Below are positions 33,517-40,176 of a stretch of 40,176 bases of DNA, piece by piece. The stretch is from an uncultured Oceanospirillaceae bacterium (lineage in GTDB: Bacteria; Pseudomonadota; Gammaproteobacteria; Pseudomonadales; Oceanobacteraceae), in assembly GCA_937974825.1 (NCBI GenBank), contig CALJVD010000022.1, positions 1 to 40,176 on the forward strand, in the 5' to 3' direction. Under the pieces are notes generated by a model. It saw only the letters and a list, made by a program, of their open reading frames with translations. It searched no databases and was not told the origin of the DNA. The translations under genes were made by a program, and so were the position numbers. Numbering within the stretch: position 1 is the stretch's first letter; every line of letters starts with the position of its first letter.

Positions 33517-34080
33517 TTACAGGCCTTTGACAGCATAAATAGCTGGGGTATTACGCCAAAATCCACGGTAATCCATACCACAACCGAAAATATAGCGGTC
33601 TTCAATATCCATTCCAATAAAGTCAATTTCTAACTCAGTGGTTTTACGGTCGTGCAACTTATTGACCAACACACCAGTGTAGATTTTTTCAGCTCCTTGC
33701 GCCTTACAAGCTTTGACAACTTCAGCCAAGGTGTGGCCTTCATCAAAAATATCATCAAGAATTAATACAGTACGTCCCATCATAGGCACAGACGGAAGCG
33801 CTTGCCATTGTAGGTCTGCACTGCCTTTGGTTTCACCACGGTAACGAGTGGCGTGCATATAACCTTGCTCTAGGGGGAAATGTAACTTGGTTAATAAACG
33901 GCCCGCCATTACTAAGCCGCCATTCATAATGCCATAAACAACAGGCATTGAGTCTTTTAGCTCTGCGGTAATTTCTGCAGCAAGTTTATCGTATGCAGCT
34001 TCAACTTCTTCTTCCGTTTTAATCAAATCGGCTTCAGCCATAACTTGGTTAAGTTCTTCAAGAGTCATTTTTTGGCTCAT
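33517..34080 (-). CDS. hpt: Hypoxanthine-guanine phosphoribosyltransferase
   Basis: A purine-salvage enzyme that adds ribose-5-phosphate from PRPP to hypoxanthine or guanine. The PRPP-binding motif VLILDDIFDEGHT is clear, with YGIMNGGLVMAG upstream as the pyrophosphate loop. The conserved W-R-N-T-P-A-I-Y ending fits the hypoxanthine-guanine type. It is 187 residues from the ATG at 34080. Longer upstream extensions lack a ribosome-binding site, whereas AAGG lies about 9 bases before 34080. Base specificity cannot be fixed from sequence. It is monocistronic with a strong terminator. Confidence 0.88.
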   Translation of the reverse strand: MSQKMTLEELNQVMAEADLIKTEEEVEAAYDKLAAEITAELKDSMPVVYGIMNGGLVMAGRLLTKLHFPLEQGYMHATRYRGETKGSADLQWQALPSVPMMGRTVLILDDIFDEGHTLAEVVKACKAQGAEKIYTGVLVNKLHDRKTTELEIDFIGMDIEDRYIFGCGMDYRGFWRNTPAIYAVKGL

Positions 34081-34236
34081 TAACAATACCTTAATATTAC
34101 ATTGCAATTATCTTACCCAAGCGGGCAGCCTCATGGGGTTAATGGTAACGAGCAGATCCTAATGCTGCAACGATTATTAACCACAATATTACTTCTATCT
34201 GTTATTATTGATGGCTTTCATCATACCTAAGTAATT

Positions 34237-35115
34237 ATGATCCAAATTCCGCACATTATTGCCTGCCCCGTTTGCGGACAATCTCTTTCTAATGACAATA
34301 AACGTTGGCTTTGCCCTGATGGACACAGCTTTGATCAAGCACGCCAAGGCTATTTAAATTTATTAATGGCGCAGCATAAAAAATCAAAAGCGCCAGGCGA
34401 TACCATTGAAATGGTCGACGCCCGCCAACGTATTTTAGAAAGCAAGCTTTACCAACCCATTTCAGATCTATTAAATCAATGGGTGTCTGAAATTGCTTTA
34501 AACTCAGAGCAACCATTACAGCTTGCAGATATCGGTTGTGGTGAAGGCTATTACACCGAACGTTTACACCAATCGTTAACAGACCATTTAGTCGAGCATC
34601 ACATTTATGGTGTCGATATTTCTAAAGATGCTTTGCGGCGTGCCGCTAAACGCAGTAAAAGTATCCACTGGCTCGTGGCGAGTGGTGGACAACTGCCCTT
34701 CTTACCACAGCAGTTGGACATTATTATCTCGCTTTTTACTATTTTAATGCCTCAAGGTTTTAGTAAAGTGTTAAAGCCTAATGCACCTGTCGTACTTATT
34801 AACACCGGTGCTGATCACTTAATTGAGTTGCGTGAAATTATTTATGAAAATGTTAAATCTAAAGTGCTTGATCCTAATGTTACAATGCAAGCACATGGTT
34901 ACCATTTAAGTGCTGAGCAACGTTTAAAATATAAAACCAAACTCAATAGCTCAGAACAAATAATTGATCTTCTGCAAATGACACCCCATTGGTGGCGCAT
35001 ACAACCTTCGGCGTTAGCTAAGATCAAAGCACTAAACGAATTAGAAATAACAGTTGATATTAACTTGCACCAATTCACCCTAGGTGAATCATTGCAAGAA
35101 CGGAGCATAGAATGA
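34237..35115 (+). CDS. rlmA: 23S rRNA (guanine-745-N1)-methyltransferase
   Basis: RlmA methylates G745 in helix 35 of 23S rRNA. The N-terminal zinc finger is C10-x2-C13, C26-x3-H30 (ACPVCG, LCPDGH), followed by QARQGYLNLL and the KSKAPGD linker, which match E. coli RlmA closely. The SAM-binding motif is ADIGCGEGYYTE, and later VDISKDALRRAAKR and QMTPHWWR are also RlmA-like. Length 292 (E. coli 269). No Shine-Dalgarno is obvious before the ATG. The stop overlaps the holC start by 4 bases (ATGA). Confidence 0.93.
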   Translation: MIQIPHIIACPVCGQSLSNDNKRWLCPDGHSFDQARQGYLNLLMAQHKKSKAPGDTIEMVDARQRILESKLYQPISDLLNQWVSEIALNSEQPLQLADIGCGEGYYTERLHQSLTDHLVEHHIYGVDISKDALRRAAKRSKSIHWLVASGGQLPFLPQQLDIIISLFTILMPQGFSKVLKPNAPVVLINTGADHLIELREIIYENVKSKVLDPNVTMQAHGYHLSAEQRLKYKTKLNSSEQIIDLLQMTPHWWRIQPSALAKIKALNELEITVDINLHQFTLGESLQERSIE

Positions 35116-35549
35116 CACTGGCCGATTTTTACGTACTCGCAGGTCAAGACACTCAGGACCAGATGCAATTTGCTTGTCGTTTGCTCGAAAAAGCAATGGC
35201 AAACAACAACAATGTTCTGCTGTATACCGACAATGAACAACAAGCACAGGCGCTCGATGATTTAATCTGGACTTTCCGTCCAGAGGCTTTTATTCCACAC
35301 AACCTTCTGGGTTCGAACGAAGCACAGAACGACTGTCCTATCAGCATTGGTTGGCAAGATGACCCTGGCCACCATCATGATATTATTATTAACCTTAGCA
35401 AAGAAATTCCGACTTTTTATAGTCGCTTTCAACGCTATATAGGCATTGTGGTACAGCACGATCAGGTGTTACAGCATACACGCAAACACTTTCGCTTTTT
35501 AAGTGATCGAGGCTATCGAATTAATACTCATGACATGAGAGTTCGCTAA
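35112..35549 (+). CDS. holC: DNA polymerase III chi subunit
   Basis: HolC links the clamp loader to single-stranded DNA-binding protein in the replisome. The 145-residue chain has the family pattern: an N-terminal beta strand (DFYVLAG), CRLLEKAMANNNNVLLYTDN, the FIPHNL motif in the middle, and DIIINLSKEIPTF toward the C-terminus. It sits directly upstream of the valS region, as holC does in E. coli and Pseudomonas. It overlaps rlmA by 4 bases and the next gene by one base (TAATG). Confidence 0.92.
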   Translation: MTLADFYVLAGQDTQDQMQFACRLLEKAMANNNNVLLYTDNEQQAQALDDLIWTFRPEAFIPHNLLGSNEAQNDCPISIGWQDDPGHHHDIIINLSKEIPTFYSRFQRYIGIVVQHDQVLQHTRKHFRFLSDRGYRINTHDMRVR

Positions 35550-35947
35550 TGAGCAACACAACCGACCCTGCAAGCGCTTTACTCGATGAGCTTTTAGCCT
35601 TACAAACTGTTTTAGACGATGATGATGACATCCCTATTCTGGATGAACCATTTCAAGTATCCGCTGTTGCCGCACCTGTACGCGAAAACCCTTTTTTACC
35701 TAAGGCGATGATCGACAAGCTAAGCATGGAGCGTCAGGCAGCGCAAAGCAGTGCAGAAGAAGCACATCGCACTATGCAACGCATCATGGACCGCAAGCAA
35801 GAACAAGCTAGAACCGCCCTTAGAGGAGCAGGTACTGGTCTGACAGAAGAGCAAAAAGATACGCTTATCAATGAATTAGTCGATGAAATGTTGCCACAAA
35901 TTGCTGGACGCTTACGCGATCGTTTAAAGATTCTCTTGAACCGCTGA
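35549..35947 (+). CDS. Conserved hypothetical protein between holC and valS
   Basis: A 132-residue soluble protein translationally coupled to holC (TAATG). It has an acidic N-terminal third (DDDDDIPILDEPF, residues about 24-36), a middle with charged helical character rich in Gln/Glu/Arg (about 50-90), and a C-terminal amphipathic helix (INELVDEMLPQIAGRLRDRLK). A gene of this kind lies between holC and valS in Pseudomonas-like genomes, but I know of no function. Its context suggests a replisome accessory role, which is a guess. Codon use and tight packing support a real gene. Confidence 0.8.
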   Translation: MSNTTDPASALLDELLALQTVLDDDDDIPILDEPFQVSAVAAPVRENPFLPKAMIDKLSMERQAAQSSAEEAHRTMQRIMDRKQEQARTALRGAGTGLTEEQKDTLINELVDEMLPQIAGRLRDRLKILLNR

Positions 35948-35972
35948 CCGCCAGTCATTTTTTCGCTATAAT
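35944..35972 (+). promoter_or_regulatory. Predicted internal promoter for valS
   Basis: CTGACC (35944-35949), which overlaps the stop of the preceding gene, a 17-base spacer and a perfect TATAAT (35967-35972). It would give valS a leader of about 85 bases and expression independent of rlmA-holC. Confidence 0.65.
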
Positions 35973-36064
35973 CAGTCTCATTTTTTTATATGCGGGCTGT
36001 CTTAAATTTTACGCATACATCCCTTTTCAGAAGCCACTTACTTTGAGTTTGTAACGAGAAATTC

Positions 36065-39007
36065 ATGGAAAAAACCTATAACCCAAGCGCAATAGAACAA
36101 CCCCTTTACCAAGAGTGGGAAAGCCAGGGCTACTTCCGCCCTTACCAAGACGGCTTAACCGGCGACGGCTACTCCATCATGATTCCACCACCCAACGTCA
36201 CTGGTTCTTTGCACATGGGGCATGCTTTTCAGCATACCATTCAAGATGCCCTCATTCGTTACAACCGCATGCTAGGTAAAAAAACCTTATGGCAAGTCGG
36301 TACCGACCACGCGGGTATTGCCACACAAATGGTGGTAGAGCGTAAACTTGCGGCCGAAAACCAGCCCGACCGCCATGCACTAGGTCGTGAAAGCTTTTTA
36401 GATAAAGTTTGGGAATGGAAAGAAGAATCAGGCGGCACTATCACTCGTCAAATGCGCCGTTTAGGTAACTCTGTTGATTGGGAAACAGAGCGTTTCACCA
36501 TGGATGAAGGCTTTTATAAAGCCGTGCAAGAAGCCTTTGTGCGCTTACATAAAGACGGGCTTATTTATCGCGGTAAACGCCTCGTTAACTGGGATCCTAA
36601 ACTGCATACAGCAATTTCTGATCTTGAAGTTGAAAACAAAGAAAGCAAAGGCTCAATGTGGCACTTACGTTACCCATTAGCCGATGGTTTAACCACCGGT
36701 GAAGGTAAAGACTACATTGTAGTGGCAACCACTCGTCCTGAAACCATGTTGGGTGACACTGGCGTTGCTGTAAACCCAGAAGACCCTCGTTATAAAGATC
36801 TAATAGGTAAAGACGTCATTCTACCCATTGTGAACCGTCGTATTCCTATTGTGGCAGACGAACACGCCGATATGGAAAAAGGCACAGGTGCGGTAAAAGT
36901 TACCCCTGCCCATGACTTTAACGACTATGAAGTTGGTAAACGTTGTGGCCTGCCGATGATCAACATCTTCACTTTAAATGCCGATGTTCGTGACGTCCCT
37001 GAAGTGCTGAACACCGATGGCAGTGAAAACACTGAATTAGAAGCCAGTATTCCTGAAAAATACCGTGGCATGGAACGTTTTGCTGCGCGTAAGGCCATTA
37101 TCTCAGACTTCGAAGAAGCCGGCCTAATGGATGCTATCAAAGACCACGACTTAACCATTCCATACGGTGACCGTGGTGGCGTTGCTATTGAACCTATGCT
37201 CACAGACCAATGGTACGTTGATGCTAAAACTTTAGCTAAGCCAGCCATTGAAGCAGTTGAAAACGGTGACATTCAATTCGTACCTAAGTCTTATGAAAAC
37301 ATGTACTACGCTTGGATGCGCGATATCCAAGACTGGTGTATTTCTCGTCAGCTATGGTGGGGGCACCGTATCCCTGCTTGGTACGATGACCAAGGAAACG
37401 TCTATGTTGCACGCAACGAAGATGAAGTTCGTCAGCAAAATAATCTAGGTGCAGAAGTTAAACTACGCCAAGACGAAGACGTACTAGATACATGGTTCTC
37501 CTCTGCCCTTTGGACATTCGGTACTTTGGGCTGGCCTGATGTAGATAACACAGAAGTAGCTAAACGCTTGGCCGATTTCCATCCAACCGATGTATTAGTG
37601 ACCGGCTTCGATATTATTTTCTTCTGGGTAGCGCGCATGATCATGATGACCATGCACCTAATTAAAGATGAAAACGGTAAACCACAAATTCCATTTAAAA
37701 CTGTCTACGTTACTGGCTTAATTCGTGACGAAGTCGGTCAAAAAATGTCTAAATCTAAAGGTAACGTATTAGACCCTTTAGATATGATCGACGGCATCTC
37801 ACTTGAAGACCTGCTAGAAAAACGTACAGGAAACATGATGCAACCTCAGCTTGCTGAAAGAATTGGCAAGCGTACGCAAAAAGAATTCCCTGAAGGTATC
37901 AACCCTCATGGTACAGACGCCCTACGCTTTACACTGGCCGCTATGGCCTCAACAGGCCGTGATATCAACTGGGATATGAAGCGTTTAGAAGGCTACCGTA
38001 ACTTCTGTAACAAACTATGGAATGCGTCACGCTACGTCATGCTTTCTGTGGCCGGTGAAGAAGCGGTTGAAAAAGCCGCGGCTGAAAATTCTGTTATTGA
38101 AATTACAGATGCAATGAAAGCTGCTTGCGGTGCTAACGGTGAAGCTGCTGTACTTTCATTGGCAGACCGTTGGATTATTTCGCGCTTACAACACACCGAA
38201 AAAGAAGTACGCCGTCACTTTGAACAATACCGTTTCGATATGGCTGCTCATACTCTGTATGACTTCATTTGGAACGAATACTGTGACTGGTATTTAGAAC
38301 TGTCCAAACCGGTACTGTGGGATACAAACTCTCCTGAAGAAGTTAAACGCGGTACTTTAGGCACTCTGGTACGTGTTCTTGAAGCTATCTTGCGTCTAGC
38401 CCACCCTATTATTCCATTCATTACGGAATCAATCTGGCAACAGGTTAAAGAACTAGCAGGTAAGTCGGGCGATTCGATTATGCTTGCTGACTACCCTCAA
38501 GCGCAGGACGCTCTTGTAGACGCGGACGCTGAAGCGGATATTGAATGGCTAAAAGGCGTTATTACCGCAGTTCGTAATATTCGTGCCGAGATGAATATTG
38601 GGCCTTCGAAAGAGCTTGAACTGCTACTGCATAACGGTGACGATAAAGACTTCCAACGTGCCGACGATAACCAAGCATTTTTAATGAAGCTGGCCAAACT
38701 CAGTAACATTACCTGGTTAAATGAAGGTGATGAAGTTCCTATGGCAACAACGCATTTAGTTGGCCAGATGGAAGTGCTTGTGCCAATGGCTGGCTTAATT
38801 GATAAAGACAAAGAAGTAGCTCGTCTTAACAAAGAAGTCGAAAAGCTAGATAAAGAAATTGAACGTATTGCGAAAAAGCTTGGCAACGAAGGCTTTGTAG
38901 CTAAAGCTCCGGCGGCAGTTATCGACAAAGAAAAAGAAAAGTTGGCTGGCTTTGAACGTGATCAAATAAAGCTTAAAGAACACATAGTCGCTATTAAAGC
39001 GTTATAA
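36065..39007 (+). CDS. valS: Valyl-tRNA synthetase
   Basis: ValS charges tRNA-Val. It is a class Ia synthetase, and the start MEKTYNPSAIEQPLY is nearly the E. coli sequence. The HIGH motif is HMGH at residues 50-53, and the KMSKS motif is at 560-564. The CP1 editing domain lies between them, with the GTG-VK-TPAHD segment. The C-terminal tail (about 915-975) is a Lys/Glu-rich coiled coil with heptad-like repeats, the tRNA-binding arm typical of ValRS. The length is 980 residues (E. coli 951). GAG precedes the ATG. Confidence 0.97.
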   Translation: MEKTYNPSAIEQPLYQEWESQGYFRPYQDGLTGDGYSIMIPPPNVTGSLHMGHAFQHTIQDALIRYNRMLGKKTLWQVGTDHAGIATQMVVERKLAAENQPDRHALGRESFLDKVWEWKEESGGTITRQMRRLGNSVDWETERFTMDEGFYKAVQEAFVRLHKDGLIYRGKRLVNWDPKLHTAISDLEVENKESKGSMWHLRYPLADGLTTGEGKDYIVVATTRPETMLGDTGVAVNPEDPRYKDLIGKDVILPIVNRRIPIVADEHADMEKGTGAVKVTPAHDFNDYEVGKRCGLPMINIFTLNADVRDVPEVLNTDGSENTELEASIPEKYRGMERFAARKAIISDFEEAGLMDAIKDHDLTIPYGDRGGVAIEPMLTDQWYVDAKTLAKPAIEAVENGDIQFVPKSYENMYYAWMRDIQDWCISRQLWWGHRIPAWYDDQGNVYVARNEDEVRQQNNLGAEVKLRQDEDVLDTWFSSALWTFGTLGWPDVDNTEVAKRLADFHPTDVLVTGFDIIFFWVARMIMMTMHLIKDENGKPQIPFKTVYVTGLIRDEVGQKMSKSKGNVLDPLDMIDGISLEDLLEKRTGNMMQPQLAERIGKRTQKEFPEGINPHGTDALRFTLAAMASTGRDINWDMKRLEGYRNFCNKLWNASRYVMLSVAGEEAVEKAAAENSVIEITDAMKAACGANGEAAVLSLADRWIISRLQHTEKEVRRHFEQYRFDMAAHTLYDFIWNEYCDWYLELSKPVLWDTNSPEEVKRGTLGTLVRVLEAILRLAHPIIPFITESIWQQVKELAGKSGDSIMLADYPQAQDALVDADAEADIEWLKGVITAVRNIRAEMNIGPSKELELLLHNGDDKDFQRADDNQAFLMKLAKLSNITWLNEGDEVPMATTHLVGQMEVLVPMAGLIDKDKEVARLNKEVEKLDKEIERIAKKLGNEGFVAKAPAAVIDKEKEKLAGFERDQIKLKEHIVAIKAL

Positions 39008-39022
39008 GTTCTACTTTTTAAT

Positions 39023-39061
39023 AATACGCTGTGGCTGCTTTGCCCAGCGTATTGTTCTTTT
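39023..39061 (+). terminator. Rho-independent terminator after valS
   Basis: AATACGCTG (39023-39031) / CAGCGTATT (39045-39053) is extended by an inner GGC/GCC stem with one bulged T. It is followed by GTTCTTTTCT. Confidence 0.85.
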
Positions 39062-39112
39062 CTAATCGGCTATTCAGCCCTACTCAGCCTACATTCAATT
39101 ATTCAATCTAAG

Positions 39113-39280
39113 TCATTCGACTTTACAGCTTTTTCCTCTAAATTTATTCGCATTTTTTAAGTGAGTTTTAAAGTAAGTTTCAATACGCTCTTCAATTGAC
39201 TTAGAACCACCCCTCTTTAGTTTTCTTATATACCCAAGCAATACCCATAAAGACAGATGTCCAATACCCTTAGACTCCAT
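39113..39280 (-). CDS. Possible small protein or gene remnant, 55 residues
   Basis: An uninterrupted frame from ATG at 39280 to TGA at 39113. It starts MESKGIGHLSLWVLLGYIRK and continues with a highly basic part containing SIEERIETYFKTH. A short hydrophobic piece followed by Lys/Arg-rich helix looks protein-like. However, no ribosome-binding site is visible, a stop codon precedes the ATG directly, and I recognise no family. It could be a small membrane-associated protein, a decayed gene, or chance. Confidence 0.25.
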   Translation of the reverse strand: MESKGIGHLSLWVLLGYIRKLKRGGSKSIEERIETYFKTHLKNANKFRGKSCKVE

Positions 39281-39286
39281 CTACAC

Positions 39287-39311
39287 TGTTAAAGCAGTTA
39301 ACACTTTTTTT
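39287..39311 (+). promoter_or_regulatory. Inverted repeat with T-run upstream of the efflux gene
   Basis: TGTTAA-AGCAG-TTAACA (39287-39303) followed by C and seven T. The 6-bp AT-rich stem is weak for a terminator. The spacing and symmetry would also fit a small operator for a TetR/MarR-type repressor of the downstream exporter. Undecided. Confidence 0.35.
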
Positions 39312-39426
39312 AATTCTGGCTGTATGAGTTTATAGAATTTAATTCAGTCACAGAACCATATTGCTCGCACAAAACTGCTAATTAGTTACTACACTTTAAA
39401 TGTAAAATTTTACTGGGGAAGTACCG

Positions 39427-40176
39427 ATGGTTACGCACAAATTCAAGAATAAGAAAGCACTGGCTGTGATTGGCCTAATCATTGGTATTTTGCTTATTGC
39501 ACTGTCTATTTCCTTAAGCAAAGGGCCGGCACATTCTGAATCTAATGCCACTCCTTTAGCTCTGACGGTTATTGAAGTACAACCCATGCCATTTGTTATA
39601 ACGGCTAAAGGCTTTGGCATTACCCGCCCCGTACAAACTTGGCAGGCAGTGGCTAATGTTGCCGGACGAGTAGTAGAGCGTCACCCGCAACTGAACAGTG
39701 GCAACCTGTTACCCGCTGGGACTAGGCTATTAGCACTGGACTCTAGTCGTTATGAACTGGCAATAGCCGAGGTTGAGGCTGAATTAGCGTCTTTAAATGC
39801 CGAGCAAGTTCAAATTGAAGCAGAAACAAAAAATACTCAGCAGTTACTTGAACTGGAAAATGAACGTTTACGACTGTCACAAAACGAGTTAAAACGTATT
39901 AAAGATCTTCATAAAACGGGAGCAGTATCGCAATCAAAGCTCGATGAGCAGCAACGCGCAATTCTAGCTCAACGTCAGTTAGTACAATCTTTAAACAATC
40001 AACTTTCACTGCTGCCGTCGAAACAACAACAACTAAAAGCTCAAAGACAACGTGCTGAGACTCGTTTACAACAAAGGCGAAAAGACCTTGCTGACACACG
40101 CTTTATCGCACCATACAACCTGCGTGTACGCTCTGTAGAAGTAGAACAGCATCAGTTTGCCAATATTGGCCAACCC
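39427..40176 (+). CDS. RND/HlyD-type membrane fusion protein, 3' end cut off
   Basis: The frame is open from the ATG at 39427 (GGGGAAG upstream) to the window end, giving 250 residues. An N-terminal anchor helix lies at about residues 12-30 (ALAVIGLIIGILLIALSI). The lipoyl-like half-motif around residues 70-110 (AVANVAGRVVERHP, then ALDSSRYELAIAEVEAEL) leads into a long Gln/Glu/Leu-rich coiled-coil hairpin (about 108-215). The return strand is DTRFIAPYNLRVRSV. This is the periplasmic adaptor of a tripartite efflux pump. An inner-membrane RND transporter gene is expected just beyond the window. The tip segment KTGAVSQSKLDE is the typical coiled-coil turn. Confidence 0.9.
   Translation, partial: MVTHKFKNKKALAVIGLIIGILLIALSISLSKGPAHSESNATPLALTVIEVQPMPFVITAKGFGITRPVQTWQAVANVAGRVVERHPQLNSGNLLPAGTRLLALDSSRYELAIAEVEAELASLNAEQVQIEAETKNTQQLLELENERLRLSQNELKRIKDLHKTGAVSQSKLDEQQRAILAQRQLVQSLNNQLSLLPSKQQQLKAQRQRAETRLQQRRKDLADTRFIAPYNLRVRSVEVEQHQFANIGQP

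Larger units (their letters stand above)
39062..39426. other. Intergenic region, valS / membrane fusion protein
   Basis: About 365 AT-rich bases. It holds a possible small leftward open frame (39113-39280), an inverted repeat with T-run (39287-39311), and the promoter and a good GGGGAAG ribosome-binding site of the next gene. I see no RNA gene. Confidence 0.5.

Noticed and set aside
38497..38928. 143-codon minus-strand frame in valS
   Set aside because: Ser-rich shadow of the Lys/Glu coiled-coil tail of ValS.

Overview
The window reads as chromosomal core DNA from a marine gammaproteobacterium. GC content is in the mid-40s by eye. The gene set and order resemble the Oceanospirillales/Pseudomonadales side of the class. 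The main clues are a gltA gene divergent from sdhCDAB-sucAB-lpdA-sucCD, purB beside a YcfD/RoxA-type ribosomal oxygenase, rlmA-holC-valS, a CyaB-type adenylate cyclase and a FabB-type ketosynthase. I cannot name the genus from sequence alone. I see no phage, IS element, CRISPR array or obvious horizontally acquired island.

Layout: (1) 1-5046 holds a truncated lipoprotein gene, purB, roxA-like, and a leftward kdsC-kdsB-DUF3429 group for the lipopolysaccharide sugar KDO. (2) 5179-7300 holds a leftward stable-RNA block: a tRNA-Ser(GGA) gene, gltX, then tRNA-Ala/Glu/Ala downstream of gltX with its own strong promoter, so glutamyl-tRNA synthetase sits beside its tRNA. (3) 7301-12268 holds a YdjA-like nitroreductase, a membrane adenylate cyclase, queF, a two-gene ABC exporter and a small conserved protein. 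(4) 12315-25167 is a TCA-cycle supercluster. It encodes succinyl-CoA synthetase, the 2-oxoglutarate dehydrogenase complex and succinate dehydrogenase leftward, with citrate synthase divergent. (5) 25238-26842 is glpD alone. (6) 27153-33420 holds fabB followed by a 1642-residue protein. (7) 33517-39007 holds hpt, then rlmA-holC-small protein-valS. (8) 39427 to the end is the start of an RND-type membrane fusion protein.

The most unusual item is the 1642-residue protein at 28492-33420. It appears to carry all four acetyl-CoA carboxylase activities in one chain, in the order AccA-like, long helical region of no recognised family, AccD-like, biotin carboxylase, biotinyl domain. This order is the reverse of eukaryotic ACC and of known bacterial single-chain acyl-CoA carboxylases. 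It lies directly after fabB, which points to malonyl-CoA supply for fatty-acid synthesis. Two perfect 10-bp hairpins lie between the two genes.

Functionally, the window joins central carbon flow (citrate synthase through succinate dehydrogenase, G3P oxidation, malonyl-CoA formation and ketoacyl elongation) with translation (gltX, valS, tRNAs, rRNA methylation, uL16 hydroxylation, queuosine synthesis) and envelope biogenesis (KDO). Apart from the carboxylase and its leader, and a multi-hairpin leader before sucA, most of the region is conventional.
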